NCBI RefSeq assembly: GCF_012971745.1 | Contig: NZ_CP048834.1 | Span: 4,464,001-4,528,000, forward strand | Reading direction: 5' to 3' | Source: Starkeya sp. ORNL1 | Lineage (GTDB): Bacteria; Pseudomonadota; Alphaproteobacteria; Rhizobiales; Xanthobacteraceae | Length of the DNA: 64,000 nucleotides | In this document: positions 41,508-50,735 of the stretch, piece after piece | Layout of the letters: every line of letters starts with the position of its first letter | Numbering within the stretch: the stretch's first letter is position 1 | Translations under genes and position numbers: made by a program | The notes under the pieces: model-generated | The model's database searches: none | What the model was told of the DNA's origin: nothing | The model's input: only the letters and a program-made list of their open reading frames with translations

Positions 41508-42443
41508 TCAGTCGTGCGCGCGGCCGAAGTCGGGCGCCGCGGTCTCCTGGCCCTGCTCGATGATGGAGCGGCGGATGGCGCGGGTGCGGGTGAACAGGTC
41601 GAATAGCGTGTCGCCCTGTTCCCAGCGGATCGCCCGCTGCAGCGCGATGAGATCCTCGGTGAAGCGGCCAAGCACCTCGATCACCGCCTCCCGATTGTTC
41701 AGGAACACGTCGCGCCACATGGTCGGGTCGGACGCCGCGATACGGGTGAAGTCGCGGAAGCCGCCGGCCGAGTATTTGATGACCTCGGAGCTGGTCACCG
41801 CCTCGAGGTCGGCTGCGGTGCCGACGATGTTGTAGGCGATCAGATGCGGCACGTGGCTGGTGATGGCGAGCACCAGGTCATGGTGCTCGGCGCTCATGGT
41901 CTCGACATTGGCGCCCATCGCCGCCCAGACCTCGGTGAGCTTCGCCACCGCCGCGCCATCGGCGCCTTCGGGCGGGGTGAGGATACACCAGCGGTTCTGG
42001 AACAGCGTCGCAAAGCCGGCGTCGGGACCGGAATATTCGGTGCCCGCCACCGGATGCGCCGGGATGATATGGGCGCTGCCGGGAATGTGTGCCTTCAGCG
42101 CAGTGAGCACCGCGCCCTTCACCGAGCCGACGTCGGAGACGATGGCGCCCGCTTCCAGATACGGGCCGATCTCGGCGGCGACCACGGCCATGGCGCCGAC
42201 CGGCACGCAGATGATGACGAGGTCGGCGCCCTTCACCGCCTCGGCTGCGCTCGGCGCGATCTCGTCGGCGAGGCCGAGTTCGGCGGCGCGCTCACGCACC
42301 GCTTCCGAGGCGTCGGCGGCCACCGTGGTGCCGGCGAGCCGGCGGGTCTTGGCGGCATGCAGGATCGACGAGCCGATGAGGCCGATACCGATGACGGCGA
42401 GGCGCTTGACCAGCGGCGTCGCGAGCGGGGGATCAAGCACCAT
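41508..42443 (-). CDS. tyrC: Prephenate/arogenate dehydrogenase
   Basis: A 311-residue TyrA-family oxidoreductase that forms 4-hydroxyphenylpyruvate from prephenate, or tyrosine from arogenate. The NAD(P)-binding motif [10 protein letters not shown] is at about 17-26, the catalytic His motif [16 protein letters not shown] at about 126-141, and [14 protein letters not shown] with the conserved His at about 199-212. No chorismate mutase or ACT domain is fused. The ATG at 42443 overlaps the end of hisC by 11 bases. Cofactor (NAD or NADP) and substrate (prephenate or arogenate) cannot be settled by eye. Last gene of the chorismate mutase-hisC-tyrC cluster. Confidence 0.92.
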   Translation of the reverse strand: MVLDPPLATPLVKRLAVIGIGLIGSSILHAAKTRRLAGTTVAADASEAVRERAAELGLADEIAPSAAEAVKGADLVIICVPVGAMAVVAAEIGPYLEAGAIVSDVGSVKGAVLTALKAHIPGSAHIIPAHPVAGTEYSGPDAGFATLFQNRWCILTPPEGADGAAVAKLTEVWAAMGANVETMSAEHHDLVLAITSHVPHLIAYNIVGTAADLEAVTSSEVIKYSAGGFRDFTRIAASDPTMWRDVFLNNREAVIEVLGRFTEDLIALQRAIRWEQGDTLFDLFTRTRAIRRSIIEQGQETAAPDFGRAHD

Positions 42444-43569
42444 CGGGGCTCTCCCGGCCGGCGCCGAGGAACTCGGCCAATGTCGCGACCAGCAGGCGGT
42501 TGGCCTCCTCGGTGCCGATGCTGATGCGCAGCGCCGTCGGGATGCCATAGGAATCCACCCGCCGCACGATCAGCCCGCGCGAGGAGAGGAAGGCGTCGGC
42601 ATCCGCCGCGGCGCGACCGGGCACCTGCGGGAAATGCACCAGGATGAAATTGGCCACGCTCGGTGTGACGGTGAGGCCCAGCGCGATAAGCTCGTTCGTC
42701 GTCCATTCCAGCCAGCGCACATTGTGCGCGATCGCGGCCTCGACGTGGCCGCCATCCTTGATCGCAGCGGTGGCGGCGGCGATCGCCGGGGCGTTGACAT
42801 TGAAGGCGCCGCGGATGCGGTTCACCGCATCGATCACCTCGGGCGGCCCGTACATCCAGCCGACGCGCAGCGCCGCGAGGCCATGGATCTTGGAGAAGGT
42901 CCGCAGCATCACGACGTTCGAGCAGGTGGCGACCAGCTCGATGCCGGCCTCATAGTCGTTGCGCCGGACATACTCCGCATAGGCCGCGTCGAGTGCGAGC
43001 AGCACGTTGGGCGGCAGGCCCTGCTGCAGCCGCTTCACCTCGTCGAACGGAATGTAGGTGCCGGTCGGGTTGTTCGGATTGGCGAGGAACACGATGCGGG
43101 TGCGTTCGGTCACCGCTGCCAGCAGGGCGTCGACGTCCGAATGATAGTCGCGCTCCGGCGCCACGATCGGCGTCGCGCCGCTCGCCAGCGTGGCGATGCG
43201 ATAGATGAGGAAGCCATATTGCGAATAGAGCACCTCGTCGCCCGGGCCGGCATAGGCATGGGCAATGAGGTTGATGAGCTCGTCCGAGCCGGTGCCGCAG
43301 ACGATGCGAGCAGGATCGAGGCCGAAGGCGGCGCCGATCGCCTCGCGCAGCCTGGTCGACGAACCGTCCGGATAGGCCTCGAGCGCGGTCGAGCTGCGGT
43401 AGGCCTCCAGCGCGGCCGGGCTGGGACCGAGGGGGGTCTCGTTGGCCGAGAGCTTGTGCACCTTCACGCCCGGGCCCGCATGCGCCTTGCCGGGCACATA
43501 GGCCTCGATCTCCATCACGCTCGGCCGGGGAACGGGCCGGGTGGCGGCAGGCGCAGTGGCGGACGACAT
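42433..43569 (-). CDS. hisC: Histidinol-phosphate aminotransferase
   Basis: A 378-residue PLP-dependent fold-type I transaminase. PLP Lys227 is in [18 protein letters not shown] (in part), NPNNPTG is at 164-170, and the HisC start [13 protein letters not shown] is at 39-51. It makes L-histidinol phosphate from imidazole-acetol phosphate. Because it is clustered with chorismate mutase and prephenate dehydrogenase, it may also transaminate aromatic keto acids or prephenate, as HisC paralogues do in other bacteria (inference). GGAG lies about nine bases upstream of the ATG at 43569. A 14-base tandem repeat lies between this gene and the upstream chorismate mutase gene. Confidence 0.92.
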   Translation of the reverse strand: MSSATAPAATRPVPRPSVMEIEAYVPGKAHAGPGVKVHKLSANETPLGPSPAALEAYRSSTALEAYPDGSSTRLREAIGAAFGLDPARIVCGTGSDELINLIAHAYAGPGDEVLYSQYGFLIYRIATLASGATPIVAPERDYHSDVDALLAAVTERTRIVFLANPNNPTGTYIPFDEVKRLQQGLPPNVLLALDAAYAEYVRRNDYEAGIELVATCSNVVMLRTFSKIHGLAALRVGWMYGPPEVIDAVNRIRGAFNVNAPAIAAATAAIKDGGHVEAAIAHNVRWLEWTTNELIALGLTVTPSVANFILVHFPQVPGRAAADADAFLSSRGLIVRRVDSYGIPTALRISIGTEEANRLLVATLAEFLGAGRESPDGA

Positions 43570-43606
43570 TTCAAGTGCTCCGGGAGTTTCAGGAAATCAG
43601 GCGCGG

Positions 43607-43684
43607 CAAGTCAGACAGGGCAAGTCAGACGGGGCAAGTCAGACGGGGCAAGTCAGACGGGGCAAGTCAGACGGGGCAAGTCAG
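43607..43684. repeat. 14-base tandem repeat array between the chorismate mutase gene and hisC
   Basis: Six phased copies begin at 43607, 43621, 43635, 43649, 43663 and 43677. The unit is CAAGTCAGACGGGG; the first copy has ACAGGG and the last diverges after CAAGTCAG. The four central copies are identical. On the minus strand, each unit carries TGACTTG, and the chorismate mutase stop codon is the TGA of the last copy. The array is a likely variable-number tandem repeat in the intergenic part of the operon. Confidence 0.92.
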
Positions 43685-44559
43685 GCGCCGTGGGTATAGC
43701 GGTTCGCGTGGCTGCCGACGAGGGCAGCGGAGCGCACCGAGGCACCGGCCGCGCGCAACGCGCCGAGCACGGCTTCCAGTCCGTGCGGCCCGCCATTGGC
43801 GTCGATCGAGACGGAGAGCAGCAAGGCAGCGCCATCGAGCCCGCGATCCGGCAGAGCGAGGACATCGGCGAGCGGAGCGACGGCCCGTGCCGCATTGGCG
43901 CTCCAGCCGGCGACGCGCACGCTCCAGGTCTCGACCTCGGTGACGGCACCGTCGCTGACCGGATGGGCGATGCAGAACACCGGCAGGCCGGCCGGGTGGT
44001 CGGCGCGCTCGACGAAGGGCAGGCGGGCGATGATCTTCGGCGCGCTCTCGGCCTCCAGCGCGGTCCACCAGGCGGTGGCGCCCGGAGCGGTGAAGGCCGG
44101 CACCAGGCCGAGATCGCCCTTGGAGGCCGCGACCGCGGCGACGACGCCGGCGGAGCCCATATGCGCCTCGAACGGCACGGTGAAGCCGAAATGGAAGCGC
44201 GCGGCATCGCGGATCGCCGCCTCGCCGGAGGCGACGTCGGCATGCACCGCATAGGGCGCCTGCACATAGGTGAAGGTGGAGATGATGACGCGCCAGATGC
44301 CCTCGACGGTGTCGACGGGGAGGATGCCGCGATGGCGATCGACGATATGCCGCATCATCGAGGCCTCGCGCGCCGGTCGGAACGCCGAGCCGCCTTCGGT
44401 GCCCTGCACGCGCTTGACGGCGACCAGCGTGTCGATGATCTCGCCGCGCTCGATCAAAAGCGCGTGCATCGCGGCGTCGATGCGGTCGATCTCGCCGCGC
44501 AGCTGGGCCAGCGACGGCAGTTCGGTCGGTAGCGTATCGGTGGGCTGTGAGGTCTTCAT
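43681..44559 (-). CDS. Chorismate mutase (AroQ type) fused to a prephenate-dehydratase-like domain
   Basis: A 292-residue protein. Residues about 15-105 form the AroQ helical domain ([26 protein letters not shown] at start, shown in part), which rearranges chorismate to prephenate. Residues about 107-290 resemble the periplasmic-binding-like fold of prephenate dehydratase and its ACT region, but the usual FLGPxGTFS start and TRF motif are not apparent, so dehydratase activity is doubtful. Similar proteins are annotated as chorismate mutase in Bradyrhizobium and Rhodopseudomonas. It is the first gene of the cluster with hisC and tyrC, upstream of a tandem repeat. Divergent from metX. Confidence 0.85.
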   Translation of the reverse strand: MKTSQPTDTLPTELPSLAQLRGEIDRIDAAMHALLIERGEIIDTLVAVKRVQGTEGGSAFRPAREASMMRHIVDRHRGILPVDTVEGIWRVIISTFTYVQAPYAVHADVASGEAAIRDAARFHFGFTVPFEAHMGSAGVVAAVAASKGDLGLVPAFTAPGATAWWTALEAESAPKIIARLPFVERADHPAGLPVFCIAHPVSDGAVTEVETWSVRVAGWSANAARAVAPLADVLALPDRGLDGAALLLSVSIDANGGPHGLEAVLGALRAAGASVRSAALVGSHANRYTHGA

Positions 44560-44571
44560 GGCGGGACATCG

Positions 44572-44609
44572 TCTTTGCGCGGGAGCGAAGTCTTGGCGCG
44601 GGAGCGAAG
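44572..44609. repeat. Tandem duplication of 19 bases upstream of the chorismate mutase gene
   Basis: TCTTTGCGCGGGAGCGAAG (44572-44590) is followed directly by the same 19 bases with one change (TCTTGGCG...). It lies 12 bases upstream of the chorismate mutase ATG, so it covers the 5' leader. Confidence 0.8.
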
Positions 44610-44639
44610 ATCAAAACCATTTCCGGACGCAAAGCAATA

Positions 44640-44684
44640 TTGACATTGCCGCGCTGTGGCTTAATTCCAGCGTCCGTTATAACG
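44640..44684 (+). promoter_or_regulatory. Candidate metX promoter and CGTTATAACG palindrome
   Basis: TTGACA at 44640-44645 is followed 15-16 bases later by TTAATTC, a plausible sigma-70 promoter reading towards metX. Just downstream, CGTTATAACG (44675-44684) is a perfect ten-base palindrome at about the transcription start, where a repressor would act. No SAM-II riboswitch features were seen in the metX leader, so methionine control may use a protein regulator binding here (inference). Confidence 0.4.
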
Positions 44685-44741
44685 AACTTTTCGTCCGGTA
44701 GGACGATTGCGACGGCGGCACACCCGGCAAAGACGACGGAC

Positions 44742-45932
44742 ATGGCGGACGGCACGGCATCCTTCGTGGACATAGCGGCACCCGAGCTGGCGCGCGGCGA
44801 GGCCGACCGGCCGCACTCGGCCGTGGCACGCTTCGGCGCGGAGGCGCCGCTACTGCTGGATGCCGGCGGCGTGCTGAGCCCGTTCCAGATCGCCTACCAG
44901 ACCTACGGCAATCTGAATGCCGCGCGCTCCAACGCCATCCTGCTCTGCCACGCGCTTTCCGGCGACCAGCATGCAGCGAACGTGCATCCCGTCACCGGCA
45001 AGCCGGGATGGTGGGAGACGCTGGTCGGGCCGGGCAAGCCGATCGACACCGATCGCTTCTTCGTCATCTGCTCGAACGTGCTCGGCGGCTGCATGGGCAG
45101 CACGGGTCCGTCCTCGCTCGATCCCTCGAGCCGCGCGCCGTATGGCCTCGATTTGCCGGTGCTGACGATCCGCGACATGGTGCGGGCGCAGGCCATGCTG
45201 ATCGACCATCTCGGCATCGAGACGCTGCTGGCCGTGGTCGGCGGCTCGATGGGCGGCATGCAGGTGCTGCAATGGGCGGCGAGCTATCCCGAGCGCGTGT
45301 TCGCCGCCTTCCCGATGGCGAGCGGCGCGCGCCATTCGGCGCAGAACATCGCCTTCCATGAGGTCGGCCGGCAGGCGATCATGGCCGATCCGGAGTGGCG
45401 CGGCGGGCGCTATCTCACCGAGGGCGCCAATCCGCGGCGCGGTCTCGCGGTGGCGCGCATGGCGGCGCACATCACCTATATGTCGGATTCCTCGCTACAC
45501 CGGAAATTCGGGCGGCGGCTGCAGGATCGCGAGGGGCGCACCTTCTCGTTCGATGCCGATTTCCAGGTGGAGAGCTATCTGCGCCACCAGGGCGAAGCGT
45601 TCGTCGATCGCTTCGACGCCAATTCCTATCTCTATGTCACGCGCGCCATGGATTATTTCGACCTCGCGGCGGACTATGGCGGCGTGCTGGCCAATGCCTT
45701 CAAGGGCACCAAGACCCGCTTCTGCCTGGTCTCCTTCACCACCGACTGGCTGTTCCCGACTGCGGAATCGCGCACCGTGGTGCACGCGCTGAACGCCGCC
45801 GGTGCCTCGGTCTCCTTTGCCGAGATCGACAGCGACAAGGGGCACGACGCCTTCCTGCTGGAAGAGCCGGAGCTGTTCGCCATCACCCGCGGCTTTCTGG
45901 ACGCCGCCGCACGGGCGGTGGGGGTCGCATGA
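44742..45932 (+). CDS. metX: Homoserine O-acetyltransferase
   Basis: A 396-residue alpha/beta-hydrolase-fold acyltransferase that acetylates (or succinylates) homoserine, the first dedicated step of methionine synthesis. The nucleophile is Ser169 in [10 protein letters not shown]; the Asp is in TTDWLFP and the His in KGHDAFLL near the C-terminus. The oxyanion region [10 protein letters not shown] is at 69-78. The ATG at 44742 gives the normal N-terminus with a short variable leader. It overlaps metW by four bases (ATGA), and the two form the conserved metXW unit in which MetW is thought to stimulate or regulate MetX. Confidence 0.95.
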   Translation: MADGTASFVDIAAPELARGEADRPHSAVARFGAEAPLLLDAGGVLSPFQIAYQTYGNLNAARSNAILLCHALSGDQHAANVHPVTGKPGWWETLVGPGKPIDTDRFFVICSNVLGGCMGSTGPSSLDPSSRAPYGLDLPVLTIRDMVRAQAMLIDHLGIETLLAVVGGSMGGMQVLQWAASYPERVFAAFPMASGARHSAQNIAFHEVGRQAIMADPEWRGGRYLTEGANPRRGLAVARMAAHITYMSDSSLHRKFGRRLQDREGRTFSFDADFQVESYLRHQGEAFVDRFDANSYLYVTRAMDYFDLAADYGGVLANAFKGTKTRFCLVSFTTDWLFPTAESRTVVHALNAAGASVSFAEIDSDKGHDAFLLEEPELFAITRGFLDAAARAVGVA

Positions 45933-46600
45933 TGTCTCCGCGTGATCTGGCGATCGCCGACCTCACCATGCGCGAGGCGGCCCGCGCCGCTTCCGGCAAG
46001 CGCGTCGACCTGCTGCTGGTCGCCGAGATGGTGGCGCCCGGCTCGCGGGTGCTCGACGTCGGCTGCGGCGACGGCGAACTGCTGGAGCTGCTGGCGACGA
46101 CACGCGGCTGCGACGCCCGTGGCATCGAGCTTTCGCGCGAAGGCGTGAACGCCGCGGTGGCGCGCGGCCTAGCGGTGATCCAGGGCGACGCCGACATCGA
46201 CCTCGCCGACTATCCGGACGATTCGTTCGACTATGTGATCCTGTCGCAGACCATCCAGGCAACGCGCCGGCCGAAATGGGTGCTGGAGCAGATGCTCCGG
46301 GTCGGGCGCAGCGCCATCGTCTCCTTCCCGAATTTCGGCTTCTGGCGGATGCGGCTCGATCTTCTGGTGAACGGCCGCATGCCGCGCACCGACAATCTGC
46401 CTTATGGCTGGCACGACACGCCGAACATCCATTTCTGCACCGTCCGCGACTTCGTCGAACTGGCCGACGAGGTCGGCGCGCGCATCGAGCACGCCGCGGC
46501 ACTGGATGGAGCGGGGCAGAAGGTGCGGTTCAACCTGCCCTGGGGCGTGTGGAACCTGCTCGGCGAGCAGGCGGTGTTCATGCTGACGCGGAAAGGGTGA
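45929..46600 (+). CDS. metW: Methionine biosynthesis protein MetW
   Basis: A 223-residue protein with a SAM-methyltransferase fold. Motif [16 protein letters not shown] is at about 41-55, [13 protein letters not shown] (about 104-116) and [14 protein letters not shown] (about 137-150) are family-specific, and [12 protein letters not shown] (about 163-174) is a MetW hallmark. No methyl transfer is shown; MetW works with MetX. The start overlaps the metX stop (ATGATG), so translation is coupled. Confidence 0.95.
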   Translation: MMSPRDLAIADLTMREAARAASGKRVDLLLVAEMVAPGSRVLDVGCGDGELLELLATTRGCDARGIELSREGVNAAVARGLAVIQGDADIDLADYPDDSFDYVILSQTIQATRRPKWVLEQMLRVGRSAIVSFPNFGFWRMRLDLLVNGRMPRTDNLPYGWHDTPNIHFCTVRDFVELADEVGARIEHAAALDGAGQKVRFNLPWGVWNLLGEQAVFMLTRKG

Positions 46601-46611
46601 GGCGTCAGCGC

Positions 46612-46863
46612 TTAATCGGGTGTGTGCCGGCGAATGCTACGAAACGCTTCTTCAAGCGGAAGGAATTTTCCGTCGCGGACTTCCTGTTCGCCTATCGCGA
46701 CGATCCTGACGAGCGCCAACGTTTCCCGCAACTCCTCATAGCGGGCGATATCCAGAAGCACGGCCCTGGGCTTGCCGTCCGCAGTGATGAGGGTCGGCCG
46801 CTCGTCACCGGTCAGTCCGTCGACCAACCCGTCTACATTTTCTGCGAAAACATCGACCGACAC
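46612..46863 (-). CDS. Orphan Phd/YefM-like antitoxin
   Basis: An 83-residue protein that resembles Phd/YefM antitoxins. The N-terminal DNA-binding half has VDGLVDGLTGDERPTLITADGKPRAVLLDIARYEEL (about 10-46, in part), and the C-terminal tail is short and charged. Antitoxins of this group normally stand next to a RelE, Doc or PIN toxin; here metW ends 12 bases beyond its stop on the opposite strand, and the 76 bases upstream to the methyltransferase gene hold nothing, so no partner is visible. The likely GTG start at 46863 has no strong ribosome site; GGAGG stands about 25 bases upstream. It may be a relic of a toxin-antitoxin pair or a solitary regulator. Confidence 0.7.
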   Translation of the reverse strand: MSVDVFAENVDGLVDGLTGDERPTLITADGKPRAVLLDIARYEELRETLALVRIVAIGEQEVRDGKFLPLEEAFRSIRRHTPD

Positions 46864-46939
46864 GCTGCGCTCGTAACGCTTCGTCGCACCCTCCGGTTGA
46901 ATGGAGCATAGCCAATCAGAGCGAAGCGGGAAGCTATTC

Positions 46940-47668
46940 TCACCCGCCCGCCACCTGCGGCGCCATCACGGGTTCCAGCACGCGCAGGCGGGCGCGTTTG
47001 CGGATCGGGACCGGCTTGTAGACCTGCTTGGTGGCCTCCACGATGTGCACGCCGGCAAAGGGCGCCGAGACGCTGTGGCCGACGCGCTCCCACGCCACCG
47101 CGGTGCGCAGGAACCAGGCGCGCGGCACCGGCGGCACATAGAGCGCCTCGTCCCAGCCGACCGGTGTGAACAGCGCCTCGCGCAGCAGATTGGTGATCTG
47201 GCTGCGCGAGAAGGGCTGGCCGTGGCCGAACGGGGTGGTGTCGGCGCGGGCCCAGATGCCGCGCCGGTTCGGCACCACGCACAGCAGCCGGCCGCCGGGC
47301 GCCAGCACGCGCCAGACCTCGCGCAGCACGTCCGCGGCGTTCGGCGTCATCTCCAGGAGATGCACGGCGAGTACCCGGTCGATGACGCCATTGGGCAAAG
47401 GCAGTTCGGTCTCATCGACCAGCGCGGCGAGAGTGGGGGCGGCCGAGGGCCAGCGGGTGACGCCCTGCGCCCCCGGCATGAAGGCGAGCGTGCGCTCGCA
47501 CTCCTCGCGGAACACACCGAGATAGGGCGTCGCATATCCGATGCCGAGCACCGACATGTTGGTGACGTCATCAAAGCGGGTGCGGATGGCACGCCCGACC
47601 AGCCGGCGTGTCACCACACCGAGCGGCTGGGCATAGAAGCTACGCAGGTCGACGACATCAGGAAACAT
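46940..47668 (-). CDS. Class I SAM-dependent methyltransferase
   Basis: A 242-residue protein of the methyltransferase type usually found beside gloB in alphaproteobacteria. It begins MFPDVVDLRSFYAQPLG, a family-specific start, followed by VLGIGYATPYLG (about 40-51) in the position of SAM motif I, and LREVWRVLAPGGRLLCVVPNRRG (about 115-137, in part), the motif III/post III region. Substrate unknown. gloB, the frequent neighbour, is not present; the divergent gene is a DEAD-box helicase, with 240 bases between the starts. Confidence 0.88.
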   Translation of the reverse strand: MFPDVVDLRSFYAQPLGVVTRRLVGRAIRTRFDDVTNMSVLGIGYATPYLGVFREECERTLAFMPGAQGVTRWPSAAPTLAALVDETELPLPNGVIDRVLAVHLLEMTPNAADVLREVWRVLAPGGRLLCVVPNRRGIWARADTTPFGHGQPFSRSQITNLLREALFTPVGWDEALYVPPVPRAWFLRTAVAWERVGHSVSAPFAGVHIVEATKQVYKPVPIRKRARLRVLEPVMAPQVAGG

Positions 47669-47908
47669 GGCTGGAGCTTATAGCGCGGGCCGTGACGCCT
47701 TGAAATCACCACGCATTTGCGCCACATAGACGCCGTGTACGGGCGCTTCGCCTGTATCGGGGCCGCGTCGCTCGATTTCAGCGCTGATTATTGCGCAGTC
47801 TTCGGCCCCTCCCATCGGAATGTCCACTGACGTCCCAGGCCACGCGGGGTGTCTACCACCCCCGCGACACGCGGCCGCGCCATTCCGGCGCGAGGCCGCT
47901 CTTCGCCT

Positions 47909-49498
47909 ATGAAAGAACGTTACTTGAACAGTTTTTCCGAGCTCGGCCTCGCCGAGCCCATTCTGAAGGCGCTTGCCGAAGCCAACCACGAAATCCCCAC
48001 CCCGATCCAGGCCCAGGCCGTGCCGCATGTGCTGGCCGGCCGTGACCTCGTCGGAATTGCGCAGACCGGCACCGGCAAGACCGCGGCCTTCGCGCTGCCG
48101 ATCCTGCACCACATCGCCACCGAGCGTCGCCGGCCGGAACGCCGGGCCGTCCGTGCGCTGATCCTGTCGCCGACCCGCGAGCTTTCCGGCCAGATCCTCG
48201 AGAGCTTCCGCCTCTATGGCCGCCATGTGCGGCCTTCGACCGCGCTCGCCATTGGTGGCGTGCCGCTTGGGCGGCAGGCCCGCGCCTTGATGGGCGGCGT
48301 CGACGTGCTGGTGGCGACCCCCGGCCGTCTCGTCGACCTGGTCGAGAATAATGCGGTGCGGCTCGACATGGTCGAGATGTTCGTCCTCGATGAGGCCGAC
48401 CAGATGCTGGACATGGGCTTCATCCATGCCATTCGCGGCATCGTCGCCAAGCTGCCGCGGGTGCGTCGCAACCTGTTCTTCTCGGCCACCATGCCCAAGG
48501 AGATCGAGAAGCTCGCCGACCAGCTGCTCACCAACCCGGTCCGCGTGGCGGTGACGCCGGTGGCCAAGACCGCCGACAAGGTCGAGCAGAAGGTGATCTT
48601 CACCGACCGCAACGGCAAGCCCGACCTGCTTGCCGAACTGCTCTCCAGCGAAGCGGTGACCAGCGCGCTGGTGTTCGCCCGCACCAAGCACGGCGCCGAT
48701 CGCGTGGTGAAGGGGCTCTCCACCGCCGGCATCGTCGCCGAGGCGATCCACGGCAACAAGTCGCAGCCGCAGCGCGAGCGTGCGCTCGCCGCCTTCCGCG
48801 AAGGCAAGGTGCGGGTGCTGGTGGCGACCGACATTGCGGCGCGCGGCATCGATGTGCCCGGCGTCAGCCACGTGGTGAATTACGACCTGCCGAACATCCC
48901 GGAGAGCTACGTGCACCGTATCGGCCGCACCGCGCGCGCCGGGGCGGATGGCATCGCCGTGTCGTTCTGCGACGGCGAGGAGCGGGCGTTCCTGCGCGAC
49001 ATCGAGCGGCTGATCAAGATTACCATCCCCTCGGAAGACCGGCGCCCGGCGCGCGGCTCCGGTGGTCCGCGCCCGCAAGGCGAGGCACGGCCGCAGGAAG
49101 GTCGCAGCGAAGGCCGTGGTTATGATCCGCGCCATTCCGACGGCCGCCCGCCGCGTCGCGACGGCGAGCGCAATTTCCGCTCGGGCCCTCGTCCGCCGCG
49201 CCCGGCCGGGGAGCGTCACGAGCCGCGTGCCGAGCAGCCGCGTTCCGAGCATCGCCGCCCGGAGCATGCGCGCGCCGATCACCCCAAGGTCGATCATTCC
49301 CGCACCGATCATCGCGGTGATCGCCGGGCCGATCGCCCGAATCACGAGCGTGGCGAGAAGGCCGCCGGCGATATGGGCGGCGTGCGCTTCATGCAGCAGC
49401 CGGCGCGCAGTGGCGAAGGCCAGCCGAAGCGCTGGCGCCAGGGTGGTGGTGGCGGCGGCGCCAATGGCGGTGGCCGCGGGCCGCGCACACCGCGCTGA
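47909..49498 (+). CDS. DEAD/DEAH-box RNA helicase (RhlE-like)
   Basis: A 529-residue ATP-dependent RNA helicase. The Q motif [14 protein letters not shown]...[10 protein letters not shown] (about 9-38), Walker A AQTGTGKT (51-58), PTREL, DEAD ([10 protein letters not shown], about 154-163), SAT, and [10 protein letters not shown] (about 335-344) are all present. The C-terminal 140 residues are basic and low-complexity, with Arg-Pro-rich segments and a run of five-residue units ending in His (EH, DH) at about 455-485. Proteins of this type help ribosome assembly and RNA decay in the cold. The ATG at 47909 is chosen over the GTG at 47849 because family similarity starts there. infA follows 100 bases later. 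Confidence 0.93.
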   Translation: MKERYLNSFSELGLAEPILKALAEANHEIPTPIQAQAVPHVLAGRDLVGIAQTGTGKTAAFALPILHHIATERRRPERRAVRALILSPTRELSGQILESFRLYGRHVRPSTALAIGGVPLGRQARALMGGVDVLVATPGRLVDLVENNAVRLDMVEMFVLDEADQMLDMGFIHAIRGIVAKLPRVRRNLFFSATMPKEIEKLADQLLTNPVRVAVTPVAKTADKVEQKVIFTDRNGKPDLLAELLSSEAVTSALVFARTKHGADRVVKGLSTAGIVAEAIHGNKSQPQRERALAAFREGKVRVLVATDIAARGIDVPGVSHVVNYDLPNIPESYVHRIGRTARAGADGIAVSFCDGEERAFLRDIERLIKITIPSEDRRPARGSGGPRPQGEARPQEGRSEGRGYDPRHSDGRPPRRDGERNFRSGPRPPRPAGERHEPRAEQPRSEHRRPEHARADHPKVDHSRTDHRGDRRADRPNHERGEKAAGDMGGVRFMQQPARSGEGQPKRWRQGGGGGGANGGGRGPRTPR

Positions 49499-49598
49499 GT
49501 GCGCGCAGAACGCGAGACAAAAGCCTGCCGTCGGAGTATGTCCCCTGCGGCAGGCCCCATCGAGCGGCAGTGACGGGCTATTATCAGGAGAGCCAGGA

Positions 49599-49880
49599 AT
49601 GGCGAAAGAGGAACTGCTCGAGTTCGACGGCACGGTGACGGAAGTGCTCCCGGATGGGAACTTCCGCGTCGTGCTCGATAACGAACATGAGATTCTCGCC
49701 TATGCGGCGGGCAAGATGAAGAAGAACCGCATCCGCACCATTGTCGGCGATCGCGTCGTGGTCGAGATGTCGCCTTACGACCTCGAGCGCGGGCGCATCA
49801 ATTTCCGCCACAAGACCGGCGGCCCCACCCCGCCGATCGGCTCGGGCCAGCGCCGCCCGCCGCCGGGCCGCCGCCGCTGA
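49599..49880 (+). CDS. infA: Translation initiation factor IF-1 with C-terminal extension
   Basis: A 93-residue protein whose first 72 residues are a complete IF-1 OB-fold ([20 protein letters not shown]... then GRINFRHK). IF-1 binds the A-site of the 30S subunit and works with IF-2 and IF-3 in start-site selection. The last 20 residues ([18 protein letters not shown] in part) are a Pro/Arg-rich tail that most IF-1 proteins lack. CAGGAG lies about nine bases upstream of the ATG. Alphaproteobacteria often have a second infA-like gene next to a cold-shock helicase; whether this is the main IF-1 of the cell cannot be told from the window. Confidence 0.92.
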   Translation: MAKEELLEFDGTVTEVLPDGNFRVVLDNEHEILAYAAGKMKKNRIRTIVGDRVVVEMSPYDLERGRINFRHKTGGPTPPIGSGQRRPPPGRRR

Positions 49881-49883
49881 GCC

Positions 49884-50642
49884 TTATCCCGCCGGGCCGG
49901 ATCTTGCCGGTCGCGGGCGGTTGAGGTCGCGCCGCGGGGGCATGCCGAGCGCATCGGCGAGCCCATCCCGCCGCGCCGCCGGCTCGACGAGGTCCATGTC
50001 CGCTCCGACATGGGCGATGTGTTCGCGCATCAGCCGCATCGCGGTTTCCGCATCCCGCGCCTCGATCGCCGCGGCGATGGCGGCATGCTCATGGGGCGGG
50101 CAGCTCGCGTGCTCGCCCCGCGCATAAAGCAGGATGGCGAGCGAGGAGAGCGCCTGGAGCTCGGTAAGCAGCCGGGCGAATACCGGATTTCCCGCGATCT
50201 CCGCCAGCGTGACATGGAACTCGCCGGTGAGGCGCACCAAAGCCGCTCGGTCGCCGGAGGCGCGGGCAGCATCCTCCGCGGCGAGATGATGGCGCAGGCG
50301 TGTTGCCGCACCGGCCTCGCAGGCGCAGGCCGCGAGCCCGGCGACTTCCGGCTCGACGACGGCGCGCGCCGCCATCACATGGCGGGCTTCCGCCCGGCTC
50401 GGCGCGGCGACGAAAGCACCGCGATTGGGGTGATGCTCGACGATGCCGTCCTGGGCGAGACGGGCGAGGGCCTGGCGCACCACGGTGCGGCTGACCGCGA
50501 ACAATTCGGCAAGCCGATCCTCGGTGAGCTTCTCGCCGGGGGGCAGGCGGCGTTCGAAGATGGCCTGCAGGATGCGCGCGCGGATCACCGCTTCTGAGCG
50601 GCCACGCGGCGCGGCGACGGCTTCAGTCGTCATGTCCTGCAT
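49884..50642 (-). CDS. GntR family transcriptional regulator, FCD subfamily
   Basis: A 252-residue regulator. The wHTH domain (about 15-80, recognition region FAVSRTVVRQALARLAQDG) is followed by an FCD helical effector domain (about 85-215; MAARAVVEPEVAGLAA...FHVTLAEIAGNP carries the typical metal-ligand pattern). The tail beyond about 220 is basic and probably disordered. ATG codons at 50642 and 50633 are both possible, as is a TTG at 50696; no ribosome site settles it. It is convergent with infA (three bases between stops) and transcribed away from tenA's stop, on the same strand. It may regulate tenA or a purine/thiamine-related catabolic gene, but that is a guess. Confidence 0.87.
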   Translation of the reverse strand: MQDMTTEAVAAPRGRSEAVIRARILQAIFERRLPPGEKLTEDRLAELFAVSRTVVRQALARLAQDGIVEHHPNRGAFVAAPSRAEARHVMAARAVVEPEVAGLAACACEAGAATRLRHHLAAEDAARASGDRAALVRLTGEFHVTLAEIAGNPVFARLLTELQALSSLAILLYARGEHASCPPHEHAAIAAAIEARDAETAMRLMREHIAHVGADMDLVEPAARRDGLADALGMPPRRDLNRPRPARSGPAG

Positions 50643-50735
50643 GGTTCGCGATTGCTCGAGCGGCCCCGGTTGATTGCGCCCCTCGATCGTAGCCAAACCA
50701 TGGCGTCTGGATAGGCTTATTCGCCGGCGTCGCGT

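Noticed and set aside
43607..43690. CRISPR array
   Set aside because: The units are 14 bases and contiguous with no spacers, and no cas genes are near; it is a simple tandem repeat.
44560..44741. SAM-II riboswitch ahead of metX
   Set aside because: The conserved pseudoknot words expected for SAM-II are not present on the plus strand here.
46864..46939. A toxin gene upstream of the Phd-like antitoxin
   Set aside because: Only 76 bases separate the antitoxin from the methyltransferase gene, too short for a toxin, and no frame there resembles one.
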